Part shown: one piece after another, positions 56,775 through 64,000 of the stretch | How positions within the stretch are numbered: position 1 is the stretch's first letter | Layout: each line of letters opens with the position of its first letter | Assembly: GCF_003385955.1 (NCBI RefSeq) | Contig: NZ_QRDW01000001.1 | Span: 997,854 to 1,061,853, forward strand | Origin: Aestuariispira insulae | GTDB taxonomy: Bacteria; Pseudomonadota; Alphaproteobacteria; UBA8366; Aestuariispiraceae | Length of the DNA stretch: 64,000 nt | Direction of reading: 5' to 3' | Program-made: the position numbers and the translations under genes | The notes under the pieces: generated by a model | Seen by the model: only the letters and a program-made list of their open reading frames with translations | Told to the model about the DNA's origin: nothing | Databases searched by the model: none

Positions 56775-59700
56775 TTGCAGCAGAAGCAGCATCCTTCGAA
56801 TAACAGGTCCCTATCATCGGCTGTTGGCCAATGGTGGCAGTCCATTCGTCCGGTTTTCCGCTCCCGCATCGCAAAAAAAGTAACCACTGCGGTTTTCCTG
56901 ACCATCCTGGTCGTCGAAGCCGCAATTCTATTACCATCCTACATCAAGCGGGAAAAAGACCTGATCAGTGCGCTCCGGCGGGAAGGAGAAAGCTGGATCC
57001 TGGCCGCTGCCACGACGCATCAACTGAATAGCAGCGGATCCGGCCAGGAAGGGAACGGCAAAAAACACAATTACATGTCTGAGCTGATCGGCAAACAGGG
57101 CAAGATTGTTGGGTTTGCTTTTGTTGATGATGACGGTGTTCATCTGGCTGCGCGCGGCGAAAGCTTATCCTCAGGTCACAGTGACCTCATTCACCCCGTA
57201 TCCACCGGCATGTATGACCGGTCGGAAAACCGTTTGGAAATAGGCCTTCATCGCGGAGAGACCAATCTCAACCACCATGTCCTTTTGCGCATGGACACCA
57301 CTGAAGTTACCGAGGAACTAGCCGCATTCGTGTTGCGGATCAGCGGCCTGGTGCTGCTGATCGCCGGTCTGCTGACCCTGACGACTATGATAACCATCAG
57401 TCAAGTGGTGCTGCGCCCTCTCGTCCGGATGCGTGAAAATCTTGTTGATCGTGATATTGAGGAATGGGGCCGCCTTAACTTCCTGGAACTATCCCGCACA
57501 GATGAAATTGGGGAATTGTCCCGGGCCATGTCCGATGTCTTTAAACAAGCTTTTGATGCCCATTATAAATTGGAGACACGGGTTGCGGAGCGCACTGAGG
57601 AACTGCAGGACGCAAACATCAGGATCAGTGTCAGTGAGAAAAAATTCCAGGATTTTGCTGCCTCCAGCGCAGATTGGTTCTGGGAGATGGACCGTAACCT
57701 CCATTTCTGTTTCTTCTCCCACCGCTTTCATGAAATGCTGAATATCGATTCCCGGATTTTGATCGGGAAGGATTTGCGGGAGGCGGAACAGGTCGGTTTC
57801 CGCCCTGTCGCCCATGGACATATTGGCGAAACACTCTCCAATCACCAATCTTTCCGGAATTTCATCTGCACCTACCAGCAGGAGAATGGCGACACCCTCT
57901 ATCTCTCAATTAACGGCACGCCCCATTTTGATGAGGTCGGAAATTTCCAGGGCTATCGCGGCACCGGCAGGGACATCACGGAAAAATGGAAGATTGAAGA
58001 CCGGGTTCACCAGCAGCAGGCCATCACCCAGGCGGTCCTGAAAGTGATTGATCAAGGAATCACCATGATCAGTTCTGAGGGCCGTTACATTTTGCATAAT
58101 AAGAAATTTTGCGAATTGTCCGGTATTCCAGAGGATTTGCTGCTCACCCAGCCCGATCACCAGCAGTTGTTGGACTACCAGAAAATACATGGGGATTTCG
58201 AGCATTCGATAGAAACCGACCGTGTCACCTTTCATCAGCAAATGCCGTTGCTTTCAGAGTTAAAGGAGACCTTTGGTTACCAGGTTAAAACCACCACCGG
58301 CGCCTATCTGGATGTCCGGAACTACCCGACAACCAACGGAGCCTGGGTTCGTGTTCTCACCGATATTTCACAGCAGAAAATTTCGGAAGATGAGCAGAAT
58401 GACCGCATGAATCAGTTGGAGCTCACCCTGGAGAATATGGGACAGGGCCTGACGGTCTATGATTCATACTGGCGTCTTGTTTCTTACAATCATCGATACC
58501 AGGACCAATTCGACCTGCCCCAGGAAATGATGCAGAGCCATCCCACATTCGACGAATTGATGGACTATGTTTTCGAGCGGGATTTCGGCGAAGACTGGCT
58601 GCAACAGAAGCAAAATGTTTTCAGGTCCATTAAGGATCAGCAGATCTGGCGCCGGGCCATCATCCGCCCCAATGGCCATGGCATCGACATGTTGAGTGTA
58701 CCCATCCCCTCAGGTGGGCACGTGGTGACGACCACTGACATCACAGCCAGCCTCCAATCCGCTGATGAATTGCGCAAGGCAAAGGAAAACGCCGAGCGAT
58801 TACTGAAATCGAAAGGCGATTTTGTCGCTGTCGTCAGTCATGAAGTGCGGACACCCATGAACGGAGTCCTGGGGATGGCCAGCCTGTTGCAGTCCATGGA
58901 GCTGGATGGCGAAGCTGCGGAATATGTCAATAATATCGTTATCTCCGGCCAGGCTCTCCTGACAATCGTTGACGATCTCTTAGATATTTCCAAGCTGGAA
59001 GCAGGTCGGCTTCAATTGGAGAATATTTCCTTCAATATTCAGGATATTGTCGAAAATACCCTCGCGACAATGGCATCCAGAGCCGATGAAAAAGGACTGG
59101 AATTAACGAGCCAGTGCTCGGACAAACTACCCGAAGTTGTGATTGGAGATTCTTTGCGCCTTCGTCAGGTTTTGCTGAACCTGCTGAGCAACGCCATCAA
59201 ATTCACCAATAGCGGCCGGGTAACCCTTGAGACATCACTGGAAGCCCGCAAGAATAACCGTGTCCGCCTGGGCTTTAAGGTGACCGACACCGGCCAGGGC
59301 ATATCACAATCTGTTCAAGACAGACTGTTCAATGCTTATTCTCAAGGGGATGTGGAGACCGCCCGAAAATATGGCGGAACAGGCCTGGGCCTCTCCATCT
59401 GCAAAAGCCTCGTGGAAATGATGGGTGGAAAAATCTCGGTGGAAAGCCGTCCAGGGGAAGGCAGCTGCTTCAGTTTCACCATCTGCTGTGAGGAAGATCT
59501 CGAAACAACACTCGAAGATCTGCGCCTTGAGCAACAGCCCGTCACGTTGAAAAAGCCCGTCCGAAAACTGAAAGTCCTGCATGTTGATGATAATGAGATC
59601 AACCTGGAGGTTATTGAAAAAATGCTATCGCGTGCCGGCCACGAAGTCATCAATGCCATGAATGGGGTCGATGCCATCAAACAGGTACAGTCCCAGCCTT

Positions 59701-60794
59701 TCGACATCGTCCTCATGGACCGTCATATGCCGGGTATGGATGGCATTGAAGCCACCCACCGCCTAAGAGAGATGCCACCCGAAATCTTCAAAGGGCCTAT
59801 CTTGGGACTGACTGCCGGTGCCACACAGACCGAGCTTGACGAATGCCGACAGGCCGGGATGGATGACGTCCTGACGAAACCGATCAATGAAGCTGTGCTG
59901 CTCAATCGGATGGAGGACCTGACACGTCCGGGCGCGCAGCGTGCCAACCTGGAAGACCGCCCCCGGATCCTGGTTGTGGATGACACGCACATGAATTTGA
60001 TTGTTGCGGAAAAACTTCTGACAACCCTTCACTACCAATGCGAAACCCTCTCCGACCCCATTCATGCATTGGACAGAGTGAAGAGAAATGAATTCGCAGC
60101 TATTTTGGTCGATGTCCAGATGCCAGAGTTGGACGGGCTGGAATTCACCCGCCAGCTTAGGCTGTGGGAACGGGAAACCCGACGCAAAAGACCCAATTTT
60201 ATCATAGGGGTATCCGGAAGGGTCGGCCAACAGGACCGCCGTGCCGGTGCCGAGGCCGGCATGGATGAATATCTCCCCAAACCTCTGGTCTTGGATCATT
60301 TGAATGCTGTGTTATCCGCCCATTTCAATTCCCTGGACAGCCTGGGGAGCGCAACTCTTCATAATTTCGATTTCCTGGATGAAGAAGATTGGTTCACCGG
60401 CAATGTCCCTGCGGAAGAAAAAAAGAGACCTGAGCCAACGAACGCGCCAGATCCGGACCCCCCCCCCTGCATAGATCCCGACATGCTGAATGACATCGCC
60501 GGAACGCAAGCCGAGGACCAAAAAGCCCATCTCTCTCTTTTCCTGGAGATTTTCCCGGAATTGCTGGATGAACTGGAGGCGGCTATCAACATGAAAGAGG
60601 ATCGCCGGATCGAAACCTCCGCCCACGCCGCCAAAAGCGCCGCCGGATCAGCGGCCGCCATGCCGATGTGGCATTGCCTGAATGATCTTGAGGATTTGGC
60701 ACGCGGTGATGGTGTGGGGGATTCGGGCGGTCAGTACCTCACCCGGGTCCGAAGCGAACTCAGTCGAATAACTGAGTTCAATCAATCTATCTGA
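56775..60794 (+). CDS. Hybrid sensor histidine kinase with PAS, two receivers and Hpt
   Basis: A 1339-residue membrane kinase. Order by eye: TM1 about 36-58, periplasmic sensor about 58-185, TM2 about 190-213, HAMP-like linker, three PAS-like domains (about 285-405, 415-535 and 545-660), HisKA with His689 in VVSHEVRTPMNG, ATPase domain about 790-910, receiver 1 with Asp982, receiver 2 with Asp1113, and a C-terminal Hpt with His1284 in SAHAAKSAAGSA. It can run an internal His-Asp-His relay. TTG 56775 is the only start between the upstream in-frame stop and the first membrane segment, with AGGA before it. Followed by a response regulator 20 bp on. Confidence 0.92.
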   Translation: MQQKQHPSNNRSLSSAVGQWWQSIRPVFRSRIAKKVTTAVFLTILVVEAAILLPSYIKREKDLISALRREGESWILAAATTHQLNSSGSGQEGNGKKHNYMSELIGKQGKIVGFAFVDDDGVHLAARGESLSSGHSDLIHPVSTGMYDRSENRLEIGLHRGETNLNHHVLLRMDTTEVTEELAAFVLRISGLVLLIAGLLTLTTMITISQVVLRPLVRMRENLVDRDIEEWGRLNFLELSRTDEIGELSRAMSDVFKQAFDAHYKLETRVAERTEELQDANIRISVSEKKFQDFAASSADWFWEMDRNLHFCFFSHRFHEMLNIDSRILIGKDLREAEQVGFRPVAHGHIGETLSNHQSFRNFICTYQQENGDTLYLSINGTPHFDEVGNFQGYRGTGRDITEKWKIEDRVHQQQAITQAVLKVIDQGITMISSEGRYILHNKKFCELSGIPEDLLLTQPDHQQLLDYQKIHGDFEHSIETDRVTFHQQMPLLSELKETFGYQVKTTTGAYLDVRNYPTTNGAWVRVLTDISQQKISEDEQNDRMNQLELTLENMGQGLTVYDSYWRLVSYNHRYQDQFDLPQEMMQSHPTFDELMDYVFERDFGEDWLQQKQNVFRSIKDQQIWRRAIIRPNGHGIDMLSVPIPSGGHVVTTTDITASLQSADELRKAKENAERLLKSKGDFVAVVSHEVRTPMNGVLGMASLLQSMELDGEAAEYVNNIVISGQALLTIVDDLLDISKLEAGRLQLENISFNIQDIVENTLATMASRADEKGLELTSQCSDKLPEVVIGDSLRLRQVLLNLLSNAIKFTNSGRVTLETSLEARKNNRVRLGFKVTDTGQGISQSVQDRLFNAYSQGDVETARKYGGTGLGLSICKSLVEMMGGKISVESRPGEGSCFSFTICCEEDLETTLEDLRLEQQPVTLKKPVRKLKVLHVDDNEINLEVIEKMLSRAGHEVINAMNGVDAIKQVQSQPFDIVLMDRHMPGMDGIEATHRLREMPPEIFKGPILGLTAGATQTELDECRQAGMDDVLTKPINEAVLLNRMEDLTRPGAQRANLEDRPRILVVDDTHMNLIVAEKLLTTLHYQCETLSDPIHALDRVKRNEFAAILVDVQMPELDGLEFTRQLRLWERETRRKRPNFIIGVSGRVGQQDRRAGAEAGMDEYLPKPLVLDHLNAVLSAHFNSLDSLGSATLHNFDFLDEEDWFTGNVPAEEKKRPEPTNAPDPDPPPCIDPDMLNDIAGTQAEDQKAHLSLFLEIFPELLDELEAAINMKEDRRIETSAHAAKSAAGSAAAMPMWHCLNDLEDLARGDGVGDSGGQYLTRVRSELSRITEFNQSI

Positions 60795-60814
60795 TCACTG
60801 TCACAGGAGCCACC

Positions 60815-61810
60815 ATGTCATTGGATCTATCAAATCACGCCATTCTGATTGCTGATGACGAAAAATTCACCTTACAGACCGTGATGCGGATGCTGGAGGA
60901 TCTCAACGGTCCCGAAATCACAGCCGTCGAAAACGGCGCCGTTGCTCTTGCCCATATGCGCTCCACGGACAAATTGATTGACCTGATTATCTCCGATTTC
61001 GACATGCCGGAGACAAACGGCCTAGAGCTTCTAAAAGCGGTCAGGTCCGGTGCGGCAGGTATTGACCGGGCGACCCCCTTTGCCATGCTGACAGGCAAGG
61101 CCGATCAGGATCTTGTGGACGACGCCCTGGCACTTGATGTCAGCGCCTTCCTGATTAAGCCGATCACGTCATCCAAACTGCAATCGAGGCTCCAGCGGAT
61201 ATTGGATACACGCGATGATACCGGCTGGCTGCTGCCCGGACCAGTTTATGATGCCATCGGACTAGGATCTTCTGTCAGCTCATCATTTCCTTTGGAGCTT
61301 GCCCCTCAGGGCGGCGATTTCCTGACGGATCTCGATAAGAGCGATAGCACCGAAACCTTATGTGCTTTCCACACCATTCCCGATAACGCGGTTTTGGCCA
61401 GGGATTTGAAAACCAAGGACGGCGCAATCTTCATCAAAAAAGGCATAACCATCACCCATTTAATCGCTCTGGTGCTGTCCTACCTTTATAAAGACAATAT
61501 CCTGCTTCCCCATCGGGACCATCAAGGCAATTACGGCTTGTTTGTGCGAGCACCGGGCTCGGACAAACCGGATGCGGGGATTGCCTCCAGCAATGAGGAG
61601 GTCTTTGAAAAGGCTCCAGAGGAAAAAGAGACAGATATCTATTCGGTTTCCGAGGGCAACATCATCAGTCGGGATATCATGACCAACCGGGGGCGCCTCT
61701 ATCTCGGCGAAGGCACCGAGCTCAGCCCCAAGATGATCACCATGCTGCGTGACCTGCACAAAGTCGGGAAAATTGAGGAGAGTCTCTGGGTCCGGGCTTC
61801 GGGGGATTGA
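60815..61810 (+). CDS. Response regulator with duplicated unknown C-terminal module
   Basis: A 331-residue protein: receiver (about residues 8-128; Asp61 in IISDFDMPETNG, Lys in FLIKPITSS), then a region with two copies of a short motif. Copy 1 is around AVLARDLKTKDGAIFIKKG, copy 2 around IISRDIMTNRGRLYLGEG, each followed by a helix (LIALVLSYLYK, MITMLRDLHK). This motif resembles the segment found just before HD-GYP domains in c-di-GMP proteins, but no HD-GYP is present here. Transcribed 20 bp after the hybrid kinase. Output role unknown. Confidence 0.85.
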   Translation: MSLDLSNHAILIADDEKFTLQTVMRMLEDLNGPEITAVENGAVALAHMRSTDKLIDLIISDFDMPETNGLELLKAVRSGAAGIDRATPFAMLTGKADQDLVDDALALDVSAFLIKPITSSKLQSRLQRILDTRDDTGWLLPGPVYDAIGLGSSVSSSFPLELAPQGGDFLTDLDKSDSTETLCAFHTIPDNAVLARDLKTKDGAIFIKKGITITHLIALVLSYLYKDNILLPHRDHQGNYGLFVRAPGSDKPDAGIASSNEEVFEKAPEEKETDIYSVSEGNIISRDIMTNRGRLYLGEGTELSPKMITMLRDLHKVGKIEESLWVRASGD

Positions 61811-61933
61811 AGTCCCGAACAGGGCGTAACACCGGCGATAGCGAGCGAAAGTGAAGAATAGGTCTCTTGCCCCCGCCTTGCGACAGACAGCAAGAATGCA
61901 ACCGCCCGCCCGTTGTAGACTTTGGTGATATGC

Positions 61934-61966
61934 CAAAAAGAAAAGGCCCGCTACAATCAGCGGGCC
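61934..61966 (-). terminator. Intrinsic terminator of rpmB
   Basis: An 8-bp perfect stem GGCCCGCT/AGCGGGCC with a 6-base loop, followed on the minus strand by TTTTCTTTTTG. It lies about 40 bp after the rpmB stop. Confidence 0.9.
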
Positions 61967-62006
61967 CAGTCGAATCATTTAAATTCTTAAATCTTCTTAG
62001 AAATTC

Positions 62007-62300
62007 TTATTCAGCAGCCGCAGCAGCTTTCTTCTGGATGCGGCGCTTCAGACGGCGCGCTTCCTCAGGCAGCTTGCGGTTCGGGGTGGAAAGCAGGAAG
62101 CCGTCCAGGCCGCCTTTTACTTCCACGGTGCGCAGCGCGCGGGTGGACAGACGCAGGCGAACCGGCTCACCCAGGATGTCGCTGATCAGGCGGGTGGTCT
62201 GCAGGTTCGGCAGGAACCGACGACGGGTGCGGTTCACAGCGTGGGAAACGTTGTTACCGGTGCGGACACCCTTACCGGTGAGCATGCATACGCGAGACAT
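62007..62300 (-). CDS. rpmB: 50S ribosomal protein L28
   Basis: A 97-residue ribosomal protein with the L28 start [18 protein letters not shown] followed by [16 protein letters not shown]. Only one cysteine is present, so it is not the zinc-ribbon C+ form. The acidic/alanine tail is normal for alphaproteobacteria. Single-gene unit with its own terminator. Confidence 0.97.
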   Translation of the reverse strand: MSRVCMLTGKGVRTGNNVSHAVNRTRRRFLPNLQTTRLISDILGEPVRLRLSTRALRTVEVKGGLDGFLLSTPNRKLPEEARRLKRRIQKKAAAAAE

Positions 62301-62426
62301 AATCTCTAATCCTTATGTTTCGGCATCTTTTGACGCCTTTTCTTGCTTAAAAATAAAGGGCTTAGCGCCCTACCCCTGTCCAGATGACTATCAAATATCA
62401 CTGGGCAGGCGCGCTCTTTTATGCGT

Positions 62427-62444
62427 TTGACGGCCTCCCGTCAA
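62427..62444. repeat. Inverted repeat upstream of rpmB
   Basis: TTGACGG and CCGTCAA flank 4 bp; the stem extends outward by three more pairs, one of them G-T. It lies 127 bp upstream of rpmB and 213 bp before the PagL-like start. It may be an operator or hairpin; no T run follows on either strand. Confidence 0.4.
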
Positions 62445-62512
62445 GCGAAAAAGCCAAGAAAACCGCCATTTCCAGACTTTTCCCGCCCATAGTATGTTGC
62501 ACAAATATCACA

Positions 62513-62562
62513 AAAATGTGGCAGAGCACCTTGTGACCGCAATCACAGCTTTGCCACATTTT
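62513..62562. promoter_or_regulatory. Nested palindrome with a perfect CRP-like site
   Basis: Inner TGTGA-N6-TCACA (62532-62547) matches the CRP consensus exactly. Outer arms AAAATGTGGCA (62513-62523) and TGCCACATTTT (62552-62562) are a perfect 11-bp repeat around it. It lies 95-144 bp upstream of the PagL-like start, in the 356-bp gap with rpmB. Confidence 0.7.
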
Positions 62563-62656
62563 GAATCCCCTCTATAAACGGGGGCGAAGTCGCAGCAAAT
62601 GCATATGTCGCGTTGCCTGCGAGAGGGGAATATCTAGAACTGGGGTAATATCCGAA

Positions 62657-63154
62657 ATGAACCGGATCATCTTTGTAATGGTTGCCATGGTCATGGCAAT
62701 GGGGTCTCAAATCGCAAGAGCGGAAGAAGACCCGGCCTATTTGCGCGTTGGTGCAGGCTATTATGACCTGAATGACGACAAAGATGCCGGCGAGTTTCAT
62801 GTGGAATATATCTCGGATTCAAAATGGTGGGTTTTCAAGCCGTTTGGCGGTGTGATGGCGACAACCGACTCGGCCTTTTATGGCTATGCCGGCATTCGCC
62901 TGGACATTTATCTCGGTGACCGCTGGGTTTTCACCCCGCAGTTTGCACCGGGCCTTTACCACGATGGGGATGGTAAAGACCTGGGACATGCCATTGAATT
63001 CCGCAGCGCACTGGAATTGGCATACCGATTTGATGACCGCTCCCGCCTGGGTGTATCCATCTACCATCTGTCAAACGCTTCCATCTCGGACAACAACCCG
63101 GGCACGGAAGTCCTGACGGTCCACTATTCCTATCCGTTCAACAAGCTGTTCTAA
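62657..63154 (+). CDS. PagL-like lipid A 3-O-deacylase (acyloxyacyl hydrolase)
   Basis: Outer-membrane beta-barrel of 165 residues. A signal peptide at about residues 1-22 (ending ARA) leads to a protein rich in alternating aromatic and polar strands that ends in Phe, as outer-membrane proteins do. The PagL triad is present with the exact Pseudomonas spacing: His137 and Ser139 in YHLSNAS and Glu151 twelve residues later. It probably removes the 3-O acyl chain of lipid A, changing membrane permeability or host recognition. Start 62657 is where the signal peptide begins. Confidence 0.85.
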   Translation: MNRIIFVMVAMVMAMGSQIARAEEDPAYLRVGAGYYDLNDDKDAGEFHVEYISDSKWWVFKPFGGVMATTDSAFYGYAGIRLDIYLGDRWVFTPQFAPGLYHDGDGKDLGHAIEFRSALELAYRFDDRSRLGVSIYHLSNASISDNNPGTEVLTVHYSYPFNKLF

Positions 63155-63183
63155 TTTGCAGTGACAACGGGTAGAGGTCATTG

Positions 63184-63210
63184 AAAAGCGGGGGGCGACC
63201 TCCGCTTTTT
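63184..63210 (+). terminator. Intrinsic terminator of the PagL-like gene
   Basis: AAAAGCGG pairs with CCGCTTTT around an 11-base internal part with G/C pairs, followed by T. It lies 30 bp after the stop. Confidence 0.8.
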
Positions 63211-63317
63211 CATTTGTGGGTCGTCTCATCCCCCATGTGGCCTGCTTCTGCCTCTGGATAATCGGACCGCAGCTGTTAAAGTGACGGCCTGACAGATAAC
63301 TAACAGGGTCGTACAGC

Positions 63318-64000
63318 ATGCAAGAAAACGGGATGACAGAAGATGTCAGGCGCAGTTGGGGCGAGTCTCTGCGAGCCTTCTTTCACCCCCGCGTGATTAC
63401 CATGCTGTTTCTCGGTTTTTCAGCCGGTATCCCAATTCTGCTGGTTTTTTCCACCCTATCGGTCTGGTTGCGGGAAGCCGGTGTGGAACGGGCTGCAATC
63501 GGCTTCTTCAGCTGGGCGGCACTGGGCTACGGTTTCAAATTTGTTTGGGCCCCGATCATCGACAAAATGCCGCTCCCGCTAATAACCGCTTTGATGGGGC
63601 AACGGCGATCCTGGCTCTTATTGTCGCAACTTTCCGTTATTGCCGCATTGGCGTTGATGGCCATGATTGATCCGGTTGAGAACCTTGTCGGCATGGCTGT
63701 CGCAGCCGTCGCGCTCGGTTTTGCATCCGCCACACAGGATATCGTGATCGACGCCTATCGAATTGATTCTGCCGATGAAGACCTACAGGGCATGATGTCA
63801 GCCACATACATCGCAGGTTACCGGATCGGCATGTTGGTTGCCGGTGCCGGTGCGCTTGAATTGGCCGGCATGATCGATGTGATTGAAGGATATGATTACG
63901 GTGCCTGGCAGATAACCTATTTTTCAATGGCGGCAGTCATGGTCGCAGGCATCATCACAACCTTTCTGATACCCGAACCAAACCGCCCGGATGGTAAATC
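63318..64000 (+). CDS. ampG: AmpG-like muropeptide permease, MFS family (3' partial)
   Basis: The frame starts at ATG 63318 and stays open to the end of the window (227 codons). It shows the AmpG pattern: FLGFSAGIPILLVFSTLSVW at the first helix, then GYGFKFVWAPIIDKM and FASATQDIVIDAYRID, the most conserved part of this family. AmpG brings cell-wall muropeptides into the cytoplasm for recycling. At least six membrane segments are seen; the rest is outside the window. Confidence 0.9.
   Translation, partial: MQENGMTEDVRRSWGESLRAFFHPRVITMLFLGFSAGIPILLVFSTLSVWLREAGVERAAIGFFSWAALGYGFKFVWAPIIDKMPLPLITALMGQRRSWLLLSQLSVIAALALMAMIDPVENLVGMAVAAVALGFASATQDIVIDAYRIDSADEDLQGMMSATYIAGYRIGMLVAGAGALELAGMIDVIEGYDYGAWQITYFSMAAVMVAGIITTFLIPEPNRPDGK

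Noticed and set aside
56629-56883. 84-codon frame before the hybrid kinase start
   Set aside because: It overlaps the kinase start in another frame, has no recognisable domain and lies in the divergent promoter region.

Overview
The window reads as a chromosomal segment of a free-living, probably marine alphaproteobacterium, perhaps Rhodospirillales or Sneathiella/Kiloniella-like. This rests on gene content and order: mreB-mreC-mreD-mrdA-rodA, miaA-ilvI-ilvH near serB, hflK-hflC-DUF2065 near a Deg protease, and many orphan family-3 solute-binding proteins. The placement is inferred without any database search. Genes are densely packed, with short operons, many 4-14 bp overlaps and clear intrinsic terminators. 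I found no rRNA, tRNA, CRISPR array, insertion sequence or prophage.

Layout. 1-3649: the end of a polyamine-type ABC transporter operon (ATPase, two permeases) plus an unknown protein. 3636-9915 (minus): a TPR protein and the cell-elongation operon. 10215-15198: an acetyltransferase, ilvC, and three periplasmic binding proteins with no permease. 15279-18826 (minus): ilvH, ilvI, miaA. 18992-21754: serB, an MFS transporter and a CBS-pair protein. 21815-28339 (minus): a Deg protease, Fe-superoxide dismutase, a caspase-like protein with an SH3 domain, DUF2065, and hflC/hflK. 28619-33290: Mrp ATPase, a duplicated CAP-fold protein, and an Lrp regulator divergent from an aminotransferase/HpcH-type aldolase pair.

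33306-41500: a TPR glycosyltransferase-like protein, then a thiol/quinone defence block (msrB, ChaC, DODA-type dioxygenase, glutathionyl-hydroquinone reductase, azoreductase, divergent LysR), an EamA exporter and a TlpA-like thioredoxin. 41570-46384: threonine dehydratase, small proteins, an ArsR/ArsP-like pair with repeated operator-like DNA, a TetR regulator, and an ArsR/SRPBCC pair. 46438-49727: a large Rieske protein divergent from a TetR operon (YCII protein, tag) with two matching palindromes between them. 49893-54676: a SufR-like regulator and a compact queuosine operon (transporter, queA, tgt, queG) behind a promoter and a structured leader. 54687-61810: a multi-component phosphorelay with a peroxiredoxin embedded in it. 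61934-64000: rpmB, a PagL-like lipid A deacylase behind a nested palindrome containing a CRP-like site, and the start of an AmpG-like permease.

Recurring themes are envelope growth (Mre/Rod, AmpG, PagL), redox and electrophile stress (SodB, MsrB, ChaC, hydroquinone reductase, azoreductase, peroxiredoxin), and local regulators paired divergently with their likely targets. No single locus is clearly a new system. The best leads are the queuosine leader, the ArsR/ArsP operator pair, the Rieske/TetR locus, the phosphorelay with peroxiredoxin, the caspase-like protein beside HflKC/Deg, and the pagL control region.
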